Source of the DNA: Deltaproteobacteria bacterium
GTDB taxonomy: Bacteria; Desulfobacterota; Anaeroferrophillalia; Anaeroferrophillales; Tharpellaceae
Length of the DNA: 64,000 nt
Assembly: GCA_016938065.1 (NCBI GenBank)
Contig: JAFGVI010000124.1
Span: 1-64,000, forward strand
Direction: 5' to 3'
Shown here in pieces: positions 8,796 through 18,863 of the stretch. Numbering within the stretch: the stretch's first letter is position 1; every line of letters begins with the position of its first letter. The translations under genes were made by a program, and so were the position numbers. The notes under the pieces are model-generated. The model had not been told where the DNA came from and ran no database searches. It was given only the letters and a program-made list of their open reading frames with translations.

Positions 8796-10715
8796 TTAAT
8801 TGACCAGGAGCCTGCCGCCCAGAACCTGCTGGACTTTGGCGGCAAGTTCATGGGCTGAAAACGGTTTCTGCAGGAACGTCCGATTTTGGTCAAGCACCCC
8901 GTAATGAGCGACCGCATTACCTGTATAACCCGACATGTAAAGCACTTTAAGCTGCGGCAGCCGCCGGCGAATAGTGTTTGCAACCTCCGGCCCGGCCAGC
9001 CCCGGCATGATGACATCGGTAAGCAGCAGATCCGGTTGCAGCCCCTCCTCCACCAGACCAATGGCGGCACTGCCATCCGCCGCGACACTGACCCGGTAAC
9101 CCAGCCGCGACAGTACCTTTTCCGCCATCCGACGCAGTTCCTTTTCATCCTCAACTACCAGAATATGCTCTCCGGAACCATTCTGCACCGTGACACTCGC
9201 CACGGGCTGAGAGCCGTTTTCAAGCTCACTCTCTACCCGGGGAAAGTATATCTTAAAGGTAGAACCGTGTTCAGGCTCAGAATAGACCCAGATATAACCG
9301 CCGGACTGTTTGACAATACCATAAACCGTCGCCAGCCCGAGACCGGTGCCTTCGCCCTGTTTTTTCAAGGTAAAGAAAGGCTCGAAAATTTTTGCCTGAG
9401 TATCCTGATCCATGCCGCAGCCGGTATCGGTCAACGACAGTCTGACATAGCAGCCGGCCGGAATCATCTTTGCGTGTCTCTTACAGTAGAGGTCGTCGAG
9501 CTCAACATTGGCGGTTTCAATAATCAGGCGTCCACCCTCAGGCATCGCATCCCGGGCGTTGACGGCCAGATTGACAATCACCTGTTCAAGCTGACCGGGA
9601 TCGGCCTTAACCGGGGCCAGTCCCTCCTCAAGGAGCAGTTCAACCGCAATATTTTCACCGATCAGTCGCTGCAGCATTTTGTTGAGGTTGCTGATCAGAT
9701 CATTGAGCGAGAGAACCTTGAGCTGCTGGGTCTGTTTACGGCTGAACACCAGCAGCTGACGGGTCAGAGCCGCAGAACGTCGACCCGCCTCCAGAATCTG
9801 CACAACATCCTCACGCAAGGGATCTTCGGGTTGCAGCTCATCCAGCAGAGCCTCGCCATGCCCGAGAATGATGGTCAGCATATTGTTGAAATCATGTGCC
9901 ACCCCGCCGGCCAGACGACCGATGGCATCCATTTTCTGGGCCTGCAGAAGCTGAGTCTGTAAATTTTTCCGTTCCTCCTCGACCTTTTTATACTCCGTAA
10001 TGTCACGATAGATCGTCATCTTGGAGATGGTACCGTCGGGATGAAAGATCGGCGAACTGCTGACCAGAAAATTACGGTTATCCAGCGGGCTGAGAACTTC
10101 ATCTATAGACGGCAGTCCTTGTTTGACCTGTTCGTAAGAGCACCAGGGACAGCGCTCCGGCAGAGCGTTGATCGCCTGATAACAGAGTTCGCCGGTCGCA
10201 TCCCGGCCCACACGTTCTATCATCGCCGGATTCATATAGCCCACCCGAAAATCGGGACTGCAGATATAGGTCGGCTCGCGCATGGCCTCCATCATGGAGC
10301 GATATTTCTCTTCACTTTCACGCAGACGCTCCCGGGTTTTCCGCGCTTCCAGCACCTGTCTGATCGTATGCGGCAACTGGGCAATATGCTGGGGTGACTT
10401 GATGACATAGTCATCGGCACCCTGTTTTAACGCCTTGACCGCAATCTCTTCCGAACCGGTGCCGGTAACCACAATGACCGGGACTTCGGGCCGCCTTTTC
10501 TTAACTTCACGAATAACTTCGAGACCTTCGAAACCGAGAATATTAAAGTCGCTCAGGACGACATCAAAGTCGGCTTCAATCAGAAACTGAGCAAAACTCT
10601 CTCGGCTGTCGGCCTCGACCATGACAAACCCCCGGCTCTCCTTTTCCAGCGCATGCCGGATAAGAGCGCGGTCGTGGATTTCGTCGTCAATACAAAGAAC
10701 CCGAATAATCTCCAT
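8796..10715 (-). CDS. Hybrid histidine kinase REC-PAS-HisKA-HATPase-REC
   Basis: 639 residues from the ATG at 10715, which has AAAGGA ahead of it and begins directly with the receiver domain (MEIIRVLCIDDE). The frame extends to another ATG at 10757 without a ribosome site. Domains in order: receiver (phospho-Asp in DVVLSD), PAS with a C-x10-C-x2-C cluster (LCYQAINALPERCPWC), HisKA with VAHDFNNMLTIILG, HATPase with NLAVNARDAM and GTGLGLATVYG, and a second receiver (LLLTDVIMPG). No membrane helix, so a soluble phosphorelay protein. It lies 46 bp behind a single-domain regulator and is probably in one operon with it and the membrane kinase. Confidence 0.93.
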   Translation of the reverse strand: MEIIRVLCIDDEIHDRALIRHALEKESRGFVMVEADSRESFAQFLIEADFDVVLSDFNILGFEGLEVIREVKKRRPEVPVIVVTGTGSEEIAVKALKQGADDYVIKSPQHIAQLPHTIRQVLEARKTRERLRESEEKYRSMMEAMREPTYICSPDFRVGYMNPAMIERVGRDATGELCYQAINALPERCPWCSYEQVKQGLPSIDEVLSPLDNRNFLVSSSPIFHPDGTISKMTIYRDITEYKKVEEERKNLQTQLLQAQKMDAIGRLAGGVAHDFNNMLTIILGHGEALLDELQPEDPLREDVVQILEAGRRSAALTRQLLVFSRKQTQQLKVLSLNDLISNLNKMLQRLIGENIAVELLLEEGLAPVKADPGQLEQVIVNLAVNARDAMPEGGRLIIETANVELDDLYCKRHAKMIPAGCYVRLSLTDTGCGMDQDTQAKIFEPFFTLKKQGEGTGLGLATVYGIVKQSGGYIWVYSEPEHGSTFKIYFPRVESELENGSQPVASVTVQNGSGEHILVVEDEKELRRMAEKVLSRLGYRVSVAADGSAAIGLVEEGLQPDLLLTDVIMPGLAGPEVANTIRRRLPQLKVLYMSGYTGNAVAHYGVLDQNRTFLQKPFSAHELAAKVQQVLGGRLLVN

Positions 10716-10761
10716 CGGCTGTTTTTCCTTTGCCATAAATCTGTGGGAGATTGGCATTTAA

Positions 10762-11208
10762 TCAGTCGTCGTTGGGAGCATTAATATTAAGCGTCAGCCA
10801 ATATTCGCACAGACTTTCAACGACCTCAAGAAAACCGGAAAACGTAATCGGCTTGACCAGATAGCTGTTGACCCCGTTATCGTAGCTTGTAATCCGATCC
10901 TGCTGTTCCTTGGAGGATGTCAGAATAATTACCGGAATACGTTTGAGTTTCGGAGTCTGCTTGATGGTTTGCAGGACATCAAGGCCGCTGATCCCGGGCA
11001 GTTTGATATCGAGCAGAATAAAATCCGGCAGCGGGGCGTAAACCCTGTCCTGAAAACGACCGCGGCCAAAGAGGTAGTCAAGAGCCTCCTCCCCGGTCTG
11101 CACCACATGAACTTCGTTGTCAAGCCGGGTTTCGCGGAAGGCATCAAGGGTCAGTTCGATATCCATCCGCTCATCTTCGACCAGCAGAATCATAGCTTTC
11201 TTTTTCAT
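10762..11208 (-). CDS. Single-domain response regulator (Rcp1-like)
   Basis: 148 residues, a lone receiver domain. The acidic pair EDERMD lies near residue 11, the phosphoacceptor is D67 (FILLDIKLPG), the Thr/Ser pair is in VIILTSSKEQQD and the conserved Lys in YLVKP. The insert EEALDYLFGRGRFQD is typical of Rcp1-type regulators that partner phytochrome-like or LytS-like kinases. The start overlaps the stop of the kinase gene at 11205 by ATGA, so that kinase is its likely partner. There is no output domain; the phosphate probably passes to another protein or to the hybrid kinase downstream. Confidence 0.93.
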   Translation of the reverse strand: MKKKAMILLVEDERMDIELTLDAFRETRLDNEVHVVQTGEEALDYLFGRGRFQDRVYAPLPDFILLDIKLPGISGLDVLQTIKQTPKLKRIPVIILTSSKEQQDRITSYDNGVNSYLVKPITFSGFLEVVESLCEYWLTLNINAPNDD

Positions 11209-13316
11209 GCCATGCCCCCTTTTATTCTCTCCTCCGGACTTTTCGTCGGCAGGCGCACCCAGAAAACACTGCCCTGGCCCGGTTCCGATTTGACCCCGAC
11301 ACTGCCGCCAAGCAAGGCCGCAGCTTTTTTGACCATCGCCAGACCGATTCCGGTTCCCGGATAATCATCGCGATTATGCAGACGCTGAAAAAGGTTGAAA
11401 ATCTTATCCTGCAGTTCCGGAGCTATACCAAGACCATTATCGGCCACCTCAATCACGGACCAGCCGGCAGAACTCGCCCCAGCCCTGACTTCAATCCGCA
11501 CCACGCCCTCACGACAATGGTATTTTAAGGCGTTATCCAGCAAATTAACAAAGATCTGAAAAAGCAGGGTGGAGGTGCCCCAGACCACCGGCAGGACGGG
11601 CTGGACAATAATTTCAGCCTGATCACTTTCCCTTTCAAAACCGGCAAGAACTTCCGCCATAAGGCCGGAAAGGTCTACGAGCCGGGCGGGCACCCCCTCG
11701 CGGCCGAGTCGCGAATAGGTCAGGAGATCGGTGATCAGTTCCCCCATCCGCTGGCTCGCCTCTATAATATTATCAAAATAGTGCTGCCCTTCCGGGTTAA
11801 GATTTTGCCGGTGGCGACGGCCGATAATCTCGGCAAAACCGGAGATGGCCCGCAGCGGTGCCCGCAGATCATGAGAAACTGAATAGACAAAAGACTGCAA
11901 CTCCTGATTGGCTTCGAAAAGTTCCGCCGTGCGCTGTGCCACCCGCAGTTCAAGTTCCGCGGCCAACTGCCGCAACTCCTCTTCCGCCTGACGGCGCTCG
12001 GTTATGTCGATGCCGAAAGAGATGGTGTGCAACTCCCCGTCGGCATTATGTAAAAGCTTATTCTGCCAGACGATATAGTGCTCTGCGCCGCTTTTGGTAA
12101 GAATCGGATTTTCAAAAACCTTTGGGAAAAGGCCACGCTCGGTAATTTTGGTAAACTCCTCCCAGACATAAGGGTAACTCTTTTTGGGCACCAGGGTCAG
12201 AAACCAGTTGTGCCCCTGCAATTCACTCTGACGATAGCCGGTAATCTCCTCGGCCGCAGCATTCAGGCGCACCACCGCACCGCTACTGTCAAGTTCAACA
12301 AAAATCACATTCGCGGTCGCAATCAGATTCTCAGCAAAGTCACGGGCCTGTTTCAGCGCCGCTTCAGACTGCAGTCTCTGGCTGATATCAACGGAGACGC
12401 TGAGCAGACAGGCCTCACCCTGCAGGGTGATGGCTTCGGCCGCAAAGAGCAGCTGACGCAGCTCCCCGCTGCGAAGACGGGTCGGCATTTCCAGACCCGT
12501 GACCCGGCCTTGCGTACGCAGTCGCTCAAGCATCTGCGCACGACCATCGGGATCGGCCCAGAACTGCATCTCGGTCGTCGTCCGCCCCAGCAACTCATCC
12601 CGGGCATAGCCGGTAAATTCCGAGAAAACCTGATTAACATCAACAAAGCGGCCCTCTGCCTGAGTCGTAATCGAAAAGAGCAGAGGGCTTAAACGGAAAG
12701 CCTTGGAAAACTTTTCCTCACTTTCGCCAAGCTCCCGTTCGGTAATAATCCGTCGCTGCTCATTAATCATAAGCTGGCCGAGTACCAGGGTAGCGAGCGG
12801 AAAAATCAGCATCACCGGCAACCAGATGCGGGCAATCGCGGCAACGCCTACAGGCCAGGGTAAAAAGAGCTGGCAGGCCAGCATCACCAGATGCGAGACA
12901 AGGCCTAAAGCATAAAGCGCGAAGAGGTTCATGCTCTCAGGCCGGTTTTTACAGAGCCGGCGCGCACCGAGCCCGACCAGGGCACAGCCGACAATCGTCG
13001 CCAGTCCGGCCCAGACCCCGATCCCGCCGAGAAAAAACCGGTATGCCCCCGCGATCAGCGCCGCCACCCCGGCTCCGCCGGCACCAGCGAAAAGTCCGGC
13101 CAGGGTCAGAATAATGGAGCGTCCGTCGTAAATAATCCCCGGCGCGTAATGTAACGGCAGGTTCATACCGACCCCGGCCACGATGCCGAAAAGTAGCCCC
13201 GTGACCAGCCGCGGCCAGAGCAAGCTATTGCGCCAGTGCCGGGCAATCAGGCTGTAGAGGGTGGAGAGGGCAACCAGCAGGGCGACGTTATGAATAAATT
13301 CAAGATACAAAGACAC
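11205..13316 (-). CDS. Membrane histidine kinase with 5TMR-LYT sensor and two PAS domains
   Basis: 703 residues. The first 175 residues hold five to six helices with the glycine-rich NLPLHYAPGIIYDGRSII and GLFAGAGGAGVAALIAG loops that mark the LytS-type 5TM receptor module. Two PAS domains follow (about 200-320 and 330-445), the first with a VDVNQVFSEFTGY core. Then come a coiled segment, HisKA (SVSHDLRAPLRAISGFAEII) and HATPase (NLLDNALKYH, GIGLAMVKKAAALLGG). The kinase half resembles bacteriophytochrome-type kinases, which fits the Rcp1-like regulator next to it. In LytS homologues the 5TM module is tied to cell-wall or membrane-potential sensing; the ligand here is unknown. Confidence 0.92.
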   Translation of the reverse strand: MSLYLEFIHNVALLVALSTLYSLIARHWRNSLLWPRLVTGLLFGIVAGVGMNLPLHYAPGIIYDGRSIILTLAGLFAGAGGAGVAALIAGAYRFFLGGIGVWAGLATIVGCALVGLGARRLCKNRPESMNLFALYALGLVSHLVMLACQLFLPWPVGVAAIARIWLPVMLIFPLATLVLGQLMINEQRRIITERELGESEEKFSKAFRLSPLLFSITTQAEGRFVDVNQVFSEFTGYARDELLGRTTTEMQFWADPDGRAQMLERLRTQGRVTGLEMPTRLRSGELRQLLFAAEAITLQGEACLLSVSVDISQRLQSEAALKQARDFAENLIATANVIFVELDSSGAVVRLNAAAEEITGYRQSELQGHNWFLTLVPKKSYPYVWEEFTKITERGLFPKVFENPILTKSGAEHYIVWQNKLLHNADGELHTISFGIDITERRQAEEELRQLAAELELRVAQRTAELFEANQELQSFVYSVSHDLRAPLRAISGFAEIIGRRHRQNLNPEGQHYFDNIIEASQRMGELITDLLTYSRLGREGVPARLVDLSGLMAEVLAGFERESDQAEIIVQPVLPVVWGTSTLLFQIFVNLLDNALKYHCREGVVRIEVRAGASSAGWSVIEVADNGLGIAPELQDKIFNLFQRLHNRDDYPGTGIGLAMVKKAAALLGGSVGVKSEPGQGSVFWVRLPTKSPEERIKGGMA

Positions 13317-13364
13317 GCCCCCCTCTGCAGAGATTTTAAACTCCGTAAAGCAACCGACATCTGA

Positions 13365-13393
13365 TGTGTAGATAGTTTTTCAAGTTCTGTCAA
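13365..13393 (-). promoter_or_regulatory. Possible sigma70-type promoter of the kinase operon
   Basis: On the minus strand a perfect -35 TTGACA (13388-13393) is followed after 17 bases by TACACA (13365-13370), a weak -10. It lies 49 bp upstream of the membrane kinase start and could drive the three-gene operon at 8796-13316. Confidence 0.38.
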
Positions 13394-13454
13394 GATATCT
13401 CGGGAAAGAGAACTCAGTTTGCCCCGATCCAGACAGGCCTGCAAGGCCTAAGAT

Positions 13455-14219
13455 CTAGCACATTTCATCTTCTGCATAGGCCACCGACCGCAGTATCAGA
13501 CCATGGGCCGGAGCCGTGATGCCGGCGGCGCTGCGGCGGCGGGCGCTGATAATGGCGCTCATCTCGGACGGTGCCGACTTTCCGCGGCCGAAATCGACCA
13601 GCGTACCGACGATGATGCGGACCATGTTCTTGAGAAAACCATTACCTTTGATAAAAAAGAAGAGAGAGAAACCCCGCCGACACCAGCGCGCCTGCAGAAT
13701 AGTGCGCTCACTGGTGAGGGTTTTACCGTCGGCGGCTTTAAAGGAGAGAAAATCATGACGACCAACCAGCAAAGCCGCCGCCTGATTCAGAGCCTTCAGA
13801 TCTAAAGGCTGATGAATATGCCAGGCATAACGCCGCAGGAAAGGGTTGGCCTGAGGCGCGTTGTCAATAATGTAGAGGTAGGTTTTGCTGCGAGCTGATT
13901 TACGGGCGTGAAAAGCGGGCCCCATCTCTTCAACCCGGCGCACCCTGATATCGGCCGGCAGCAGACTGTTGAAAGCACCCTGAATCCGCTCCGGGGCCAG
14001 CCGGCCGCCATAAGACCAGGAAGCCACCTGGCCCCAGGCATGCACCCCGGCGTCGGTCCGCCCCGAACCTGCCATCAACTGCTGCTCCCCGGTAAACCGC
14101 CGGGCTGTTGTCTCCAGCTCTTCCTGAATGGTCAGACCGTTGGGCTGCACCTGCCAGCCGTGATAAGCCGTACCATCGTAGGCAATCGTCAGCTTGAGGG
14201 TGCGGGAGGGCAAGGCCAT
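13455..14219 (-). CDS. truA: tRNA pseudouridine synthase A
   Basis: 254 residues, the usual TruA length. It converts U38-U40 of tRNA anticodon stems to pseudouridine. The catalytic aspartate lies in the conserved GSGRTDAGVHAWGQVASW (D56). Other family stretches are the opening LTIAYDGTAYHGWQ, RHDFLSFKAADGK and the C-terminal FLKNMVRIIVGTLVDFGRGK. It lies 7 bp after greA and is probably co-transcribed with greA and carB. Confidence 0.97.
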   Translation of the reverse strand: MALPSRTLKLTIAYDGTAYHGWQVQPNGLTIQEELETTARRFTGEQQLMAGSGRTDAGVHAWGQVASWSYGGRLAPERIQGAFNSLLPADIRVRRVEEMGPAFHARKSARSKTYLYIIDNAPQANPFLRRYAWHIHQPLDLKALNQAAALLVGRHDFLSFKAADGKTLTSERTILQARWCRRGFSLFFFIKGNGFLKNMVRIIVGTLVDFGRGKSAPSEMSAIISARRRSAAGITAPAHGLILRSVAYAEDEMC

Positions 14220-14226
14220 TTAACAA

Positions 14227-14718
14227 TCAGGGCGCCGTCGCGCTGATTTCGAGAATAGTATAATTCTTCTGACCGGCCGGCAGCTGCAGCAGGACATCGT
14301 CGTCGACCTCCTTGCCGAGCAGGGCCCGGGCCAGAGGAGCGGCAATCGACAGGCGCCCCTGTTCGACATCAGCCTCATCCTCGCCCACCAGCTGATAGAT
14401 CTTCTCTTCGCCGCTCTCCTCATCAACGAGCGTGACAAAAACCCCGAACCGGACCTGATCGAGAGAGGCCATCTGGGTCGGATCGATAATTTCGGCCCTA
14501 GTGAGCCGCTCACTGAGATAGTTGATGCGCCCTTCGACAAAAGACTGGCGATTTTTGGCTGCGTCATATTCGGCATTTTCACTTAAATCGCCATGGTCAC
14601 GAGCCTCGGAAATATCACGAATTATCTGCTGCCGTTCTACGGTTTTTAACTGATTCAGTTCCGCTTTAAGTTTTTTGTAGCCGTCCGGGGTGAACGGCAC
14701 CTTTCCCATACTGCACAT
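14227..14718 (-). CDS. greA: Transcription elongation factor GreA
   Basis: 163 residues. GreA rescues backtracked RNA polymerase by stimulating transcript cleavage. The N-terminal coiled coil carries the acidic tip SEARDHGDLSENAEYDAAK (D and E at the loop), followed by the FKBP-like C-terminal domain with FGVFVTLVDEESGEEKIYQL. The first ATG (14718) has GGAG eight bases upstream and is preferred over the ATG at 14709, which has no ribosome site. It stands 55 bp after carB and 7 bp before truA. Confidence 0.96.
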   Translation of the reverse strand: MCSMGKVPFTPDGYKKLKAELNQLKTVERQQIIRDISEARDHGDLSENAEYDAAKNRQSFVEGRINYLSERLTRAEIIDPTQMASLDQVRFGVFVTLVDEESGEEKIYQLVGEDEADVEQGRLSIAAPLARALLGKEVDDDVLLQLPAGQKNYTILEISATAP

Positions 14719-14772
14719 TAAAATGACTCCGTCTTGAATTCAATAAAAATTGTCAAAAGTTAAATATTACCT

Positions 14773-17700
14773 CTAGCCGGCCAGGTAGTCCTGCAGTGCC
14801 TGCAGGGTAACCTGCCGGCAGCTTAACGCGGCAATCGCCGAAGCTGCGGCCTGAGCCCCCGGCAGAGTGGTGAAATAGGGAATGCCGTTATCCAGGGCAA
14901 CCCTTCGAATATAAAGAGAATCTTCACGCGAGCGGGCATCACCCGGCAGATTGATGACCATATCAATCTCGCCATTGAGCACCAGGTCGATAGCGTTGGG
15001 ACGACCCTCTTTCTGTTTTTTGATCATGCGATTGTCAAGACCTAGCTCGCTTAAGGCTCGCGCCGTCCCCGAGGTTGCGACAAAAGTGAAACCGGCCTGA
15101 GCCAGAGGTTCGACCAGCTGCTGCAGACCGGTTTTATCGCTCATACTTAAAAAGACCGCCCCCCTCTTCGGCAGCGGATTACCGGCCGCCTCCTGAGCTT
15201 TGGCAAAAGCTAAAGGAAAATCAAGATCAATGCCCATAACCTCGCCGGTTGATTTCATCTCCGGTCCGAGCAGGGTATCAACCCCGGGGAATTTGAGAAA
15301 GGGAAAAACCGCCTCTTTAACGGCACTCCAGGAGGGCCGATAATTCTCTACAACCCCCAACTCGGCCAGCGTTTTACCGGCCATCACCCGAGCCGCAATC
15401 GCGGCCAGGGGCAGGCCCGTGGCTTTGCCGACAAAGGGCACGGTCCGGGAGGCCCGGGGATTGACTTCGATAATATAGATCTCATCATCCTGCACGGCAA
15501 ACTGCACGTTCATCAGCCCTTTGACATCAAGTTCAAAAGCCATGGCCCGCGTCTGCCGGGCGATTTCCGTAATAATTTCATCGGAAAGTGAATAGGGCGG
15601 CAGCGAACAGGCGGAATCGCCGGAATGAATCCCGGCCTTCTCGATATGCTCCATAATGCCGCCGATAACAACCTCTACTCCGTCGCAAACGGCATCGACA
15701 TCAACCTCAACCGCATTATTGAGAAATTTATCGATCAGAACCGGATGATCGAAAGAGACATCGACCGCTTTCTGCATATAGCCTTTGAGGGATTCGCTGT
15801 CGAAGACAATCTCCATGCCGCGCCCGCCCAGCACATAGGAGGGCCGCACCAGAATCGGATAACCGATACGCTCGGCAATCGCCACCGCTTCGTCTACCGA
15901 AGTGGCTGTATCGTTAGCCGGCTGCTTGAGCTCCAGCTTTTCAAGAAACTGCTTGAAACGGCGCCGATCTTCGGCCCGGTCGATACTGTCGGGCGAGGTG
16001 CCGAGAATCGGTACGCCGGCCTGTTCGAGACCGGCCGCCAGTTTCAACGGGGTCTGACCGCCGAACTGAACGATGACGCCATAGGGTTTCTCAACCTCGA
16101 CAATCTGCAGAACATCTTCATGGGTCAGAGGTTCAAAATAGAGCCGGTCCGAGGTATCGTAGTCGGTACTGACGGTCTCCGGATTGCAGTTGACCATGAT
16201 CGTTTCGTAACCGTCTTTAGTCAGAGCAAAGGCACAGTGAACACAGCAGTAGTCAAACTCAATACCCTGGCCGATACGGTTGGGACCACCCCCTAAAATG
16301 ATAACCTTCTTCCGCTCCGTCGGCCGGGTCTCATCTTCAGCTTCATAGGTGGAATAGAAATAGGGGGTGTGCGCCTCAAATTCGGCGGCACAGGTATCAA
16401 CCCGTTTATAAACCGGGGTAACTTTTTTCGCAAGCCGCAGATTGCGGATGTCAACCTCGGCGCAGTTGAAGATTTTGGCCAGAAATTTATCGGCAAAGCC
16501 CATCTCCTTGGCCCGGCGCAAATCGCTTTCCTCGAGCTCCGCCAGGGAAAAACCGGCAAGTTTTTCTTCAAATTCGATGATCTCACGAATATTATTGAGA
16601 AACCACGGGTCAATGCCGGTCATCTCATAAATTTTTTCAATCGCAAAACCGAGCCGAATGGCATCACCGACATAGCAGAGCCGGGCCGGCCCCGGAATCA
16701 GCAGACGCTGCTCGACCAGATCAACGATCTCGTCATCGGCGGCCGCGGGATTGAGATAGACCGCGGCCGGCAGCTGCCGTTCAAAACCGTAACCGTCGAT
16801 CTCCATCGAGCGCAGGGCCTTCTGCAGGGACTCCTTAAAAGTCCGTCCGATCGCCATCGCTTCACCCACCGATTTCATCTGGGTCGTCAGGGTGGCATCC
16901 GCCTGAGGAAATTTTTCAAAGGTAAAACGCGGCACCTTGGTCACGACATAGTCTATCGAAGGCTCAAAACAGGCCGGGGTTTCGCGGGTGATATCGTTGG
17001 GAATTTCATCCAGGGTGTAGCCCACTGCCAGTTTGGCGGCAATCTTGGCAATCGGAAAACCGGTAGCTTTGGAGGCCAGGGCCGAACTCCGCGAAACCCT
17101 GGGATTCATCTCAATCACAACCAGACGTCCGTTTTTGGGATCAACCCCGAACTGAACATTGGAACCTCCGGTATCAACCCCGATCTCACGCATAATCGCC
17201 AGCGCCGCATCGCGCATGAGCTGATACTCTTTGTCGGTCAGGGTCTGGGCCGGGGCCACCGTAATGCTGTCACCGGTATGAATTCCCATCGCGTCGAGGT
17301 TCTCGATCGAGCAGACAATCACGACATTATCCTTATGATCGCGCATCACCTCAAGTTCATACTCTTTCCAACCGACAATCGACTCCTCGATGAGAATCTC
17401 GTGCACCGGGCTGATCTCCAGACCCCGTTTGACATACTTCTCAAAATCCTCGACATTATAAGCAATGTTGCCGCCGCTGCCGCCCATCGTAAAGGATGGT
17501 CTGAGGATCGCCGGAAAACCGGTATCTTCGAGAATTTTCCAGGCATCAGCCAGACTTTTGGCCACCCCGCTGCGCGGCTGATCGAGTCCGATGTTGGCCA
17601 TCGCATCTTTGAAAAGCTGACGGTCTTCGGCCTTTTTTATCGACTCAAGGGTGGCGCCGATCATCTCGACACCATATTTGGCCAGGGTTCCGTTTTCGGC

Positions 17701-18006
17701 CAGGGCAATGCCGATATTCAACGCAGTCTGACCGCCTAAAGTCGGCAGCAGGGCATCGGGCCGTTCCAGAGCGATAATACGGCCGAGCGTTTCCGGGGTC
17801 AGCGGTTCGATATAGGTGCGGTCGGCAAACTCAGGATCGGTCATGATGGTGGCCGGATTGCTGTTGACCAGAACCACCTCATAGCCCTCTTCCTTAAGCG
17901 CTTTACAGGCCTGGGTTCCCGAATAGTCGAACTCGCAGGCCTGACCGATAACAATCGGACCTGAACCTATGAGCATTATTTTTTTTAGATCAGTACGTTT
18001 CGGCAA
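14773..18006 (-). CDS. carB: Carbamoyl-phosphate synthase large subunit
   Basis: 1077 residues, full length. It makes carbamoyl phosphate from glutamine-derived ammonia, bicarbonate and two ATP, for pyrimidines and arginine. Both ATP-grasp halves are present: the first opens with [20 protein letters not shown] and the second with [19 protein letters not shown]. Each has its [20 protein letters not shown]-type metal loop. The C-terminal MGS-like regulatory domain (about 940-1077, [13 protein letters not shown]) is intact, so allosteric control is likely. The carA partner is 0.8 kb away, separated by an lpxH-like gene on the other strand. Confidence 0.98.
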   Translation of the reverse strand: MPKRTDLKKIMLIGSGPIVIGQACEFDYSGTQACKALKEEGYEVVLVNSNPATIMTDPEFADRTYIEPLTPETLGRIIALERPDALLPTLGGQTALNIGIALAENGTLAKYGVEMIGATLESIKKAEDRQLFKDAMANIGLDQPRSGVAKSLADAWKILEDTGFPAILRPSFTMGGSGGNIAYNVEDFEKYVKRGLEISPVHEILIEESIVGWKEYELEVMRDHKDNVVIVCSIENLDAMGIHTGDSITVAPAQTLTDKEYQLMRDAALAIMREIGVDTGGSNVQFGVDPKNGRLVVIEMNPRVSRSSALASKATGFPIAKIAAKLAVGYTLDEIPNDITRETPACFEPSIDYVVTKVPRFTFEKFPQADATLTTQMKSVGEAMAIGRTFKESLQKALRSMEIDGYGFERQLPAAVYLNPAAADDEIVDLVEQRLLIPGPARLCYVGDAIRLGFAIEKIYEMTGIDPWFLNNIREIIEFEEKLAGFSLAELEESDLRRAKEMGFADKFLAKIFNCAEVDIRNLRLAKKVTPVYKRVDTCAAEFEAHTPYFYSTYEAEDETRPTERKKVIILGGGPNRIGQGIEFDYCCVHCAFALTKDGYETIMVNCNPETVSTDYDTSDRLYFEPLTHEDVLQIVEVEKPYGVIVQFGGQTPLKLAAGLEQAGVPILGTSPDSIDRAEDRRRFKQFLEKLELKQPANDTATSVDEAVAIAERIGYPILVRPSYVLGGRGMEIVFDSESLKGYMQKAVDVSFDHPVLIDKFLNNAVEVDVDAVCDGVEVVIGGIMEHIEKAGIHSGDSACSLPPYSLSDEIITEIARQTRAMAFELDVKGLMNVQFAVQDDEIYIIEVNPRASRTVPFVGKATGLPLAAIAARVMAGKTLAELGVVENYRPSWSAVKEAVFPFLKFPGVDTLLGPEMKSTGEVMGIDLDFPLAFAKAQEAAGNPLPKRGAVFLSMSDKTGLQQLVEPLAQAGFTFVATSGTARALSELGLDNRMIKKQKEGRPNAIDLVLNGEIDMVINLPGDARSREDSLYIRRVALDNGIPYFTTLPGAQAAASAIAALSCRQVTLQALQDYLAG

Positions 18007-18094
18007 TGTGTAAACCTTACAGCAGCGGGCAACCGGCAGCGGGCGGCAGCAGAAAACCTGCCCACAACCGACTGCCGACTGACAAAGTTGGCAG

Positions 18095-18124
18095 TTGACA
18101 ATAAAATTAGTTTAAGATTATAAA
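18095..18124 (+). promoter_or_regulatory. Strong sigma70-type promoter of the lpxH-like gene
   Basis: A perfect -35 TTGACA (18095-18100) is followed by TATAAA (18119-18124) after 18 bases, or TTATAA after 17. Transcription would start about 7 bases beyond, at or next to the ATG at 18132. No Shine-Dalgarno sequence is present, so the transcript may be leaderless. Confidence 0.65.
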
Positions 18125-18131
18125 CTCAGCC

Positions 18132-18863
18132 ATGAAATCAATTTTTCTGGCCGATGCCCATTTAAGAGACCCTGATGCTCAGGCCTATCAGGATCTGCTC
18201 AGTTTTCTGCAAAAGCTTCCTGAGGATCTTGATAATCTCTTTATTCTGGGCGACTTCTTCGATTTCTGGCACGGCTTTGAAACGGTGGTTTTCAGGGCTT
18301 ATCTTCCGATACTGGCCGCCCTGGAAAAGCTTGCCGGACAGGGTGTCAAAATCCACTTCTTTGCCGGCAACCACGAAATTTCCTGGGGCCCCTATCTTGA
18401 GAATCTCGCCTGCTGTTATGCGCAGGAGTGTATCGTTGAACTTGACGGCCGCAAAATCTATCTCGCCCACGGCGACCGCCTCAACCCCGATGACCGCATC
18501 TACCGGCTCTGGAGCGCATTTATCCGTCATCCTTTAAGCCTGAGAATAATCAACCTGCTCCCAAGCGCCTGGCTCTGGTACCTGGCCGGCCGGCTTTCAC
18601 ACGGCAGCCGCACCTATAACGGCACGAAAAAGCTCATTCCGGCCCAGGTTTTCCAAAGCTGTGCCAGAATTCTTGCAGGTACGACTGCGGCCATGGTCAT
18701 CGGTCATTTCCATCAGGCCCGGCAGGAAACCTTTATCAGCTCTCACGGACCCCGAACCCTCTATCTCCTCGGAGACTGGATTAATGAGCGCTCCTATCTC
18801 GTTCTGGAAAATGGTCAATTCAGTTTTCGCAGTTTTCATCAATCAGTCGGCGAAACCGTTTAA
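18132..18863 (+). CDS. LpxH-like UDP-2,3-diacylglucosamine diphosphatase
   Basis: 243 residues of calcineurin-like metallophosphoesterase. Metal ligands are visible in order: D8 and H10 (LADAHLRD), GDFFDFWHG, GNHE (FFAGNHEISWG), AHGD (YLAHGDRLNPDD) and HFHQ near the C-terminus. The layout matches LpxH, which hydrolyses UDP-diacylglucosamine in lipid A synthesis at the inner membrane; other phosphoesterases of this fold are possible. The start cannot lie later because the DxH motif is at residues 8-10. The 3' end overlaps carA on the other strand by 44 bases. Confidence 0.85.
   Translation: MKSIFLADAHLRDPDAQAYQDLLSFLQKLPEDLDNLFILGDFFDFWHGFETVVFRAYLPILAALEKLAGQGVKIHFFAGNHEISWGPYLENLACCYAQECIVELDGRKIYLAHGDRLNPDDRIYRLWSAFIRHPLSLRIINLLPSAWLWYLAGRLSHGSRTYNGTKKLIPAQVFQSCARILAGTTAAMVIGHFHQARQETFISSHGPRTLYLLGDWINERSYLVLENGQFSFRSFHQSVGETV

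Noticed and set aside
13434-13450. AGGCC/GGCCT hairpin after truA as a terminator
   Set aside because: Only five pairs and no T run on the minus strand.
16369-17739. Open + strand frame of 456 codons opposite carB
   Set aside because: Antisense shadow of a conserved enzyme with clear motifs; no ribosome site or family resemblance.
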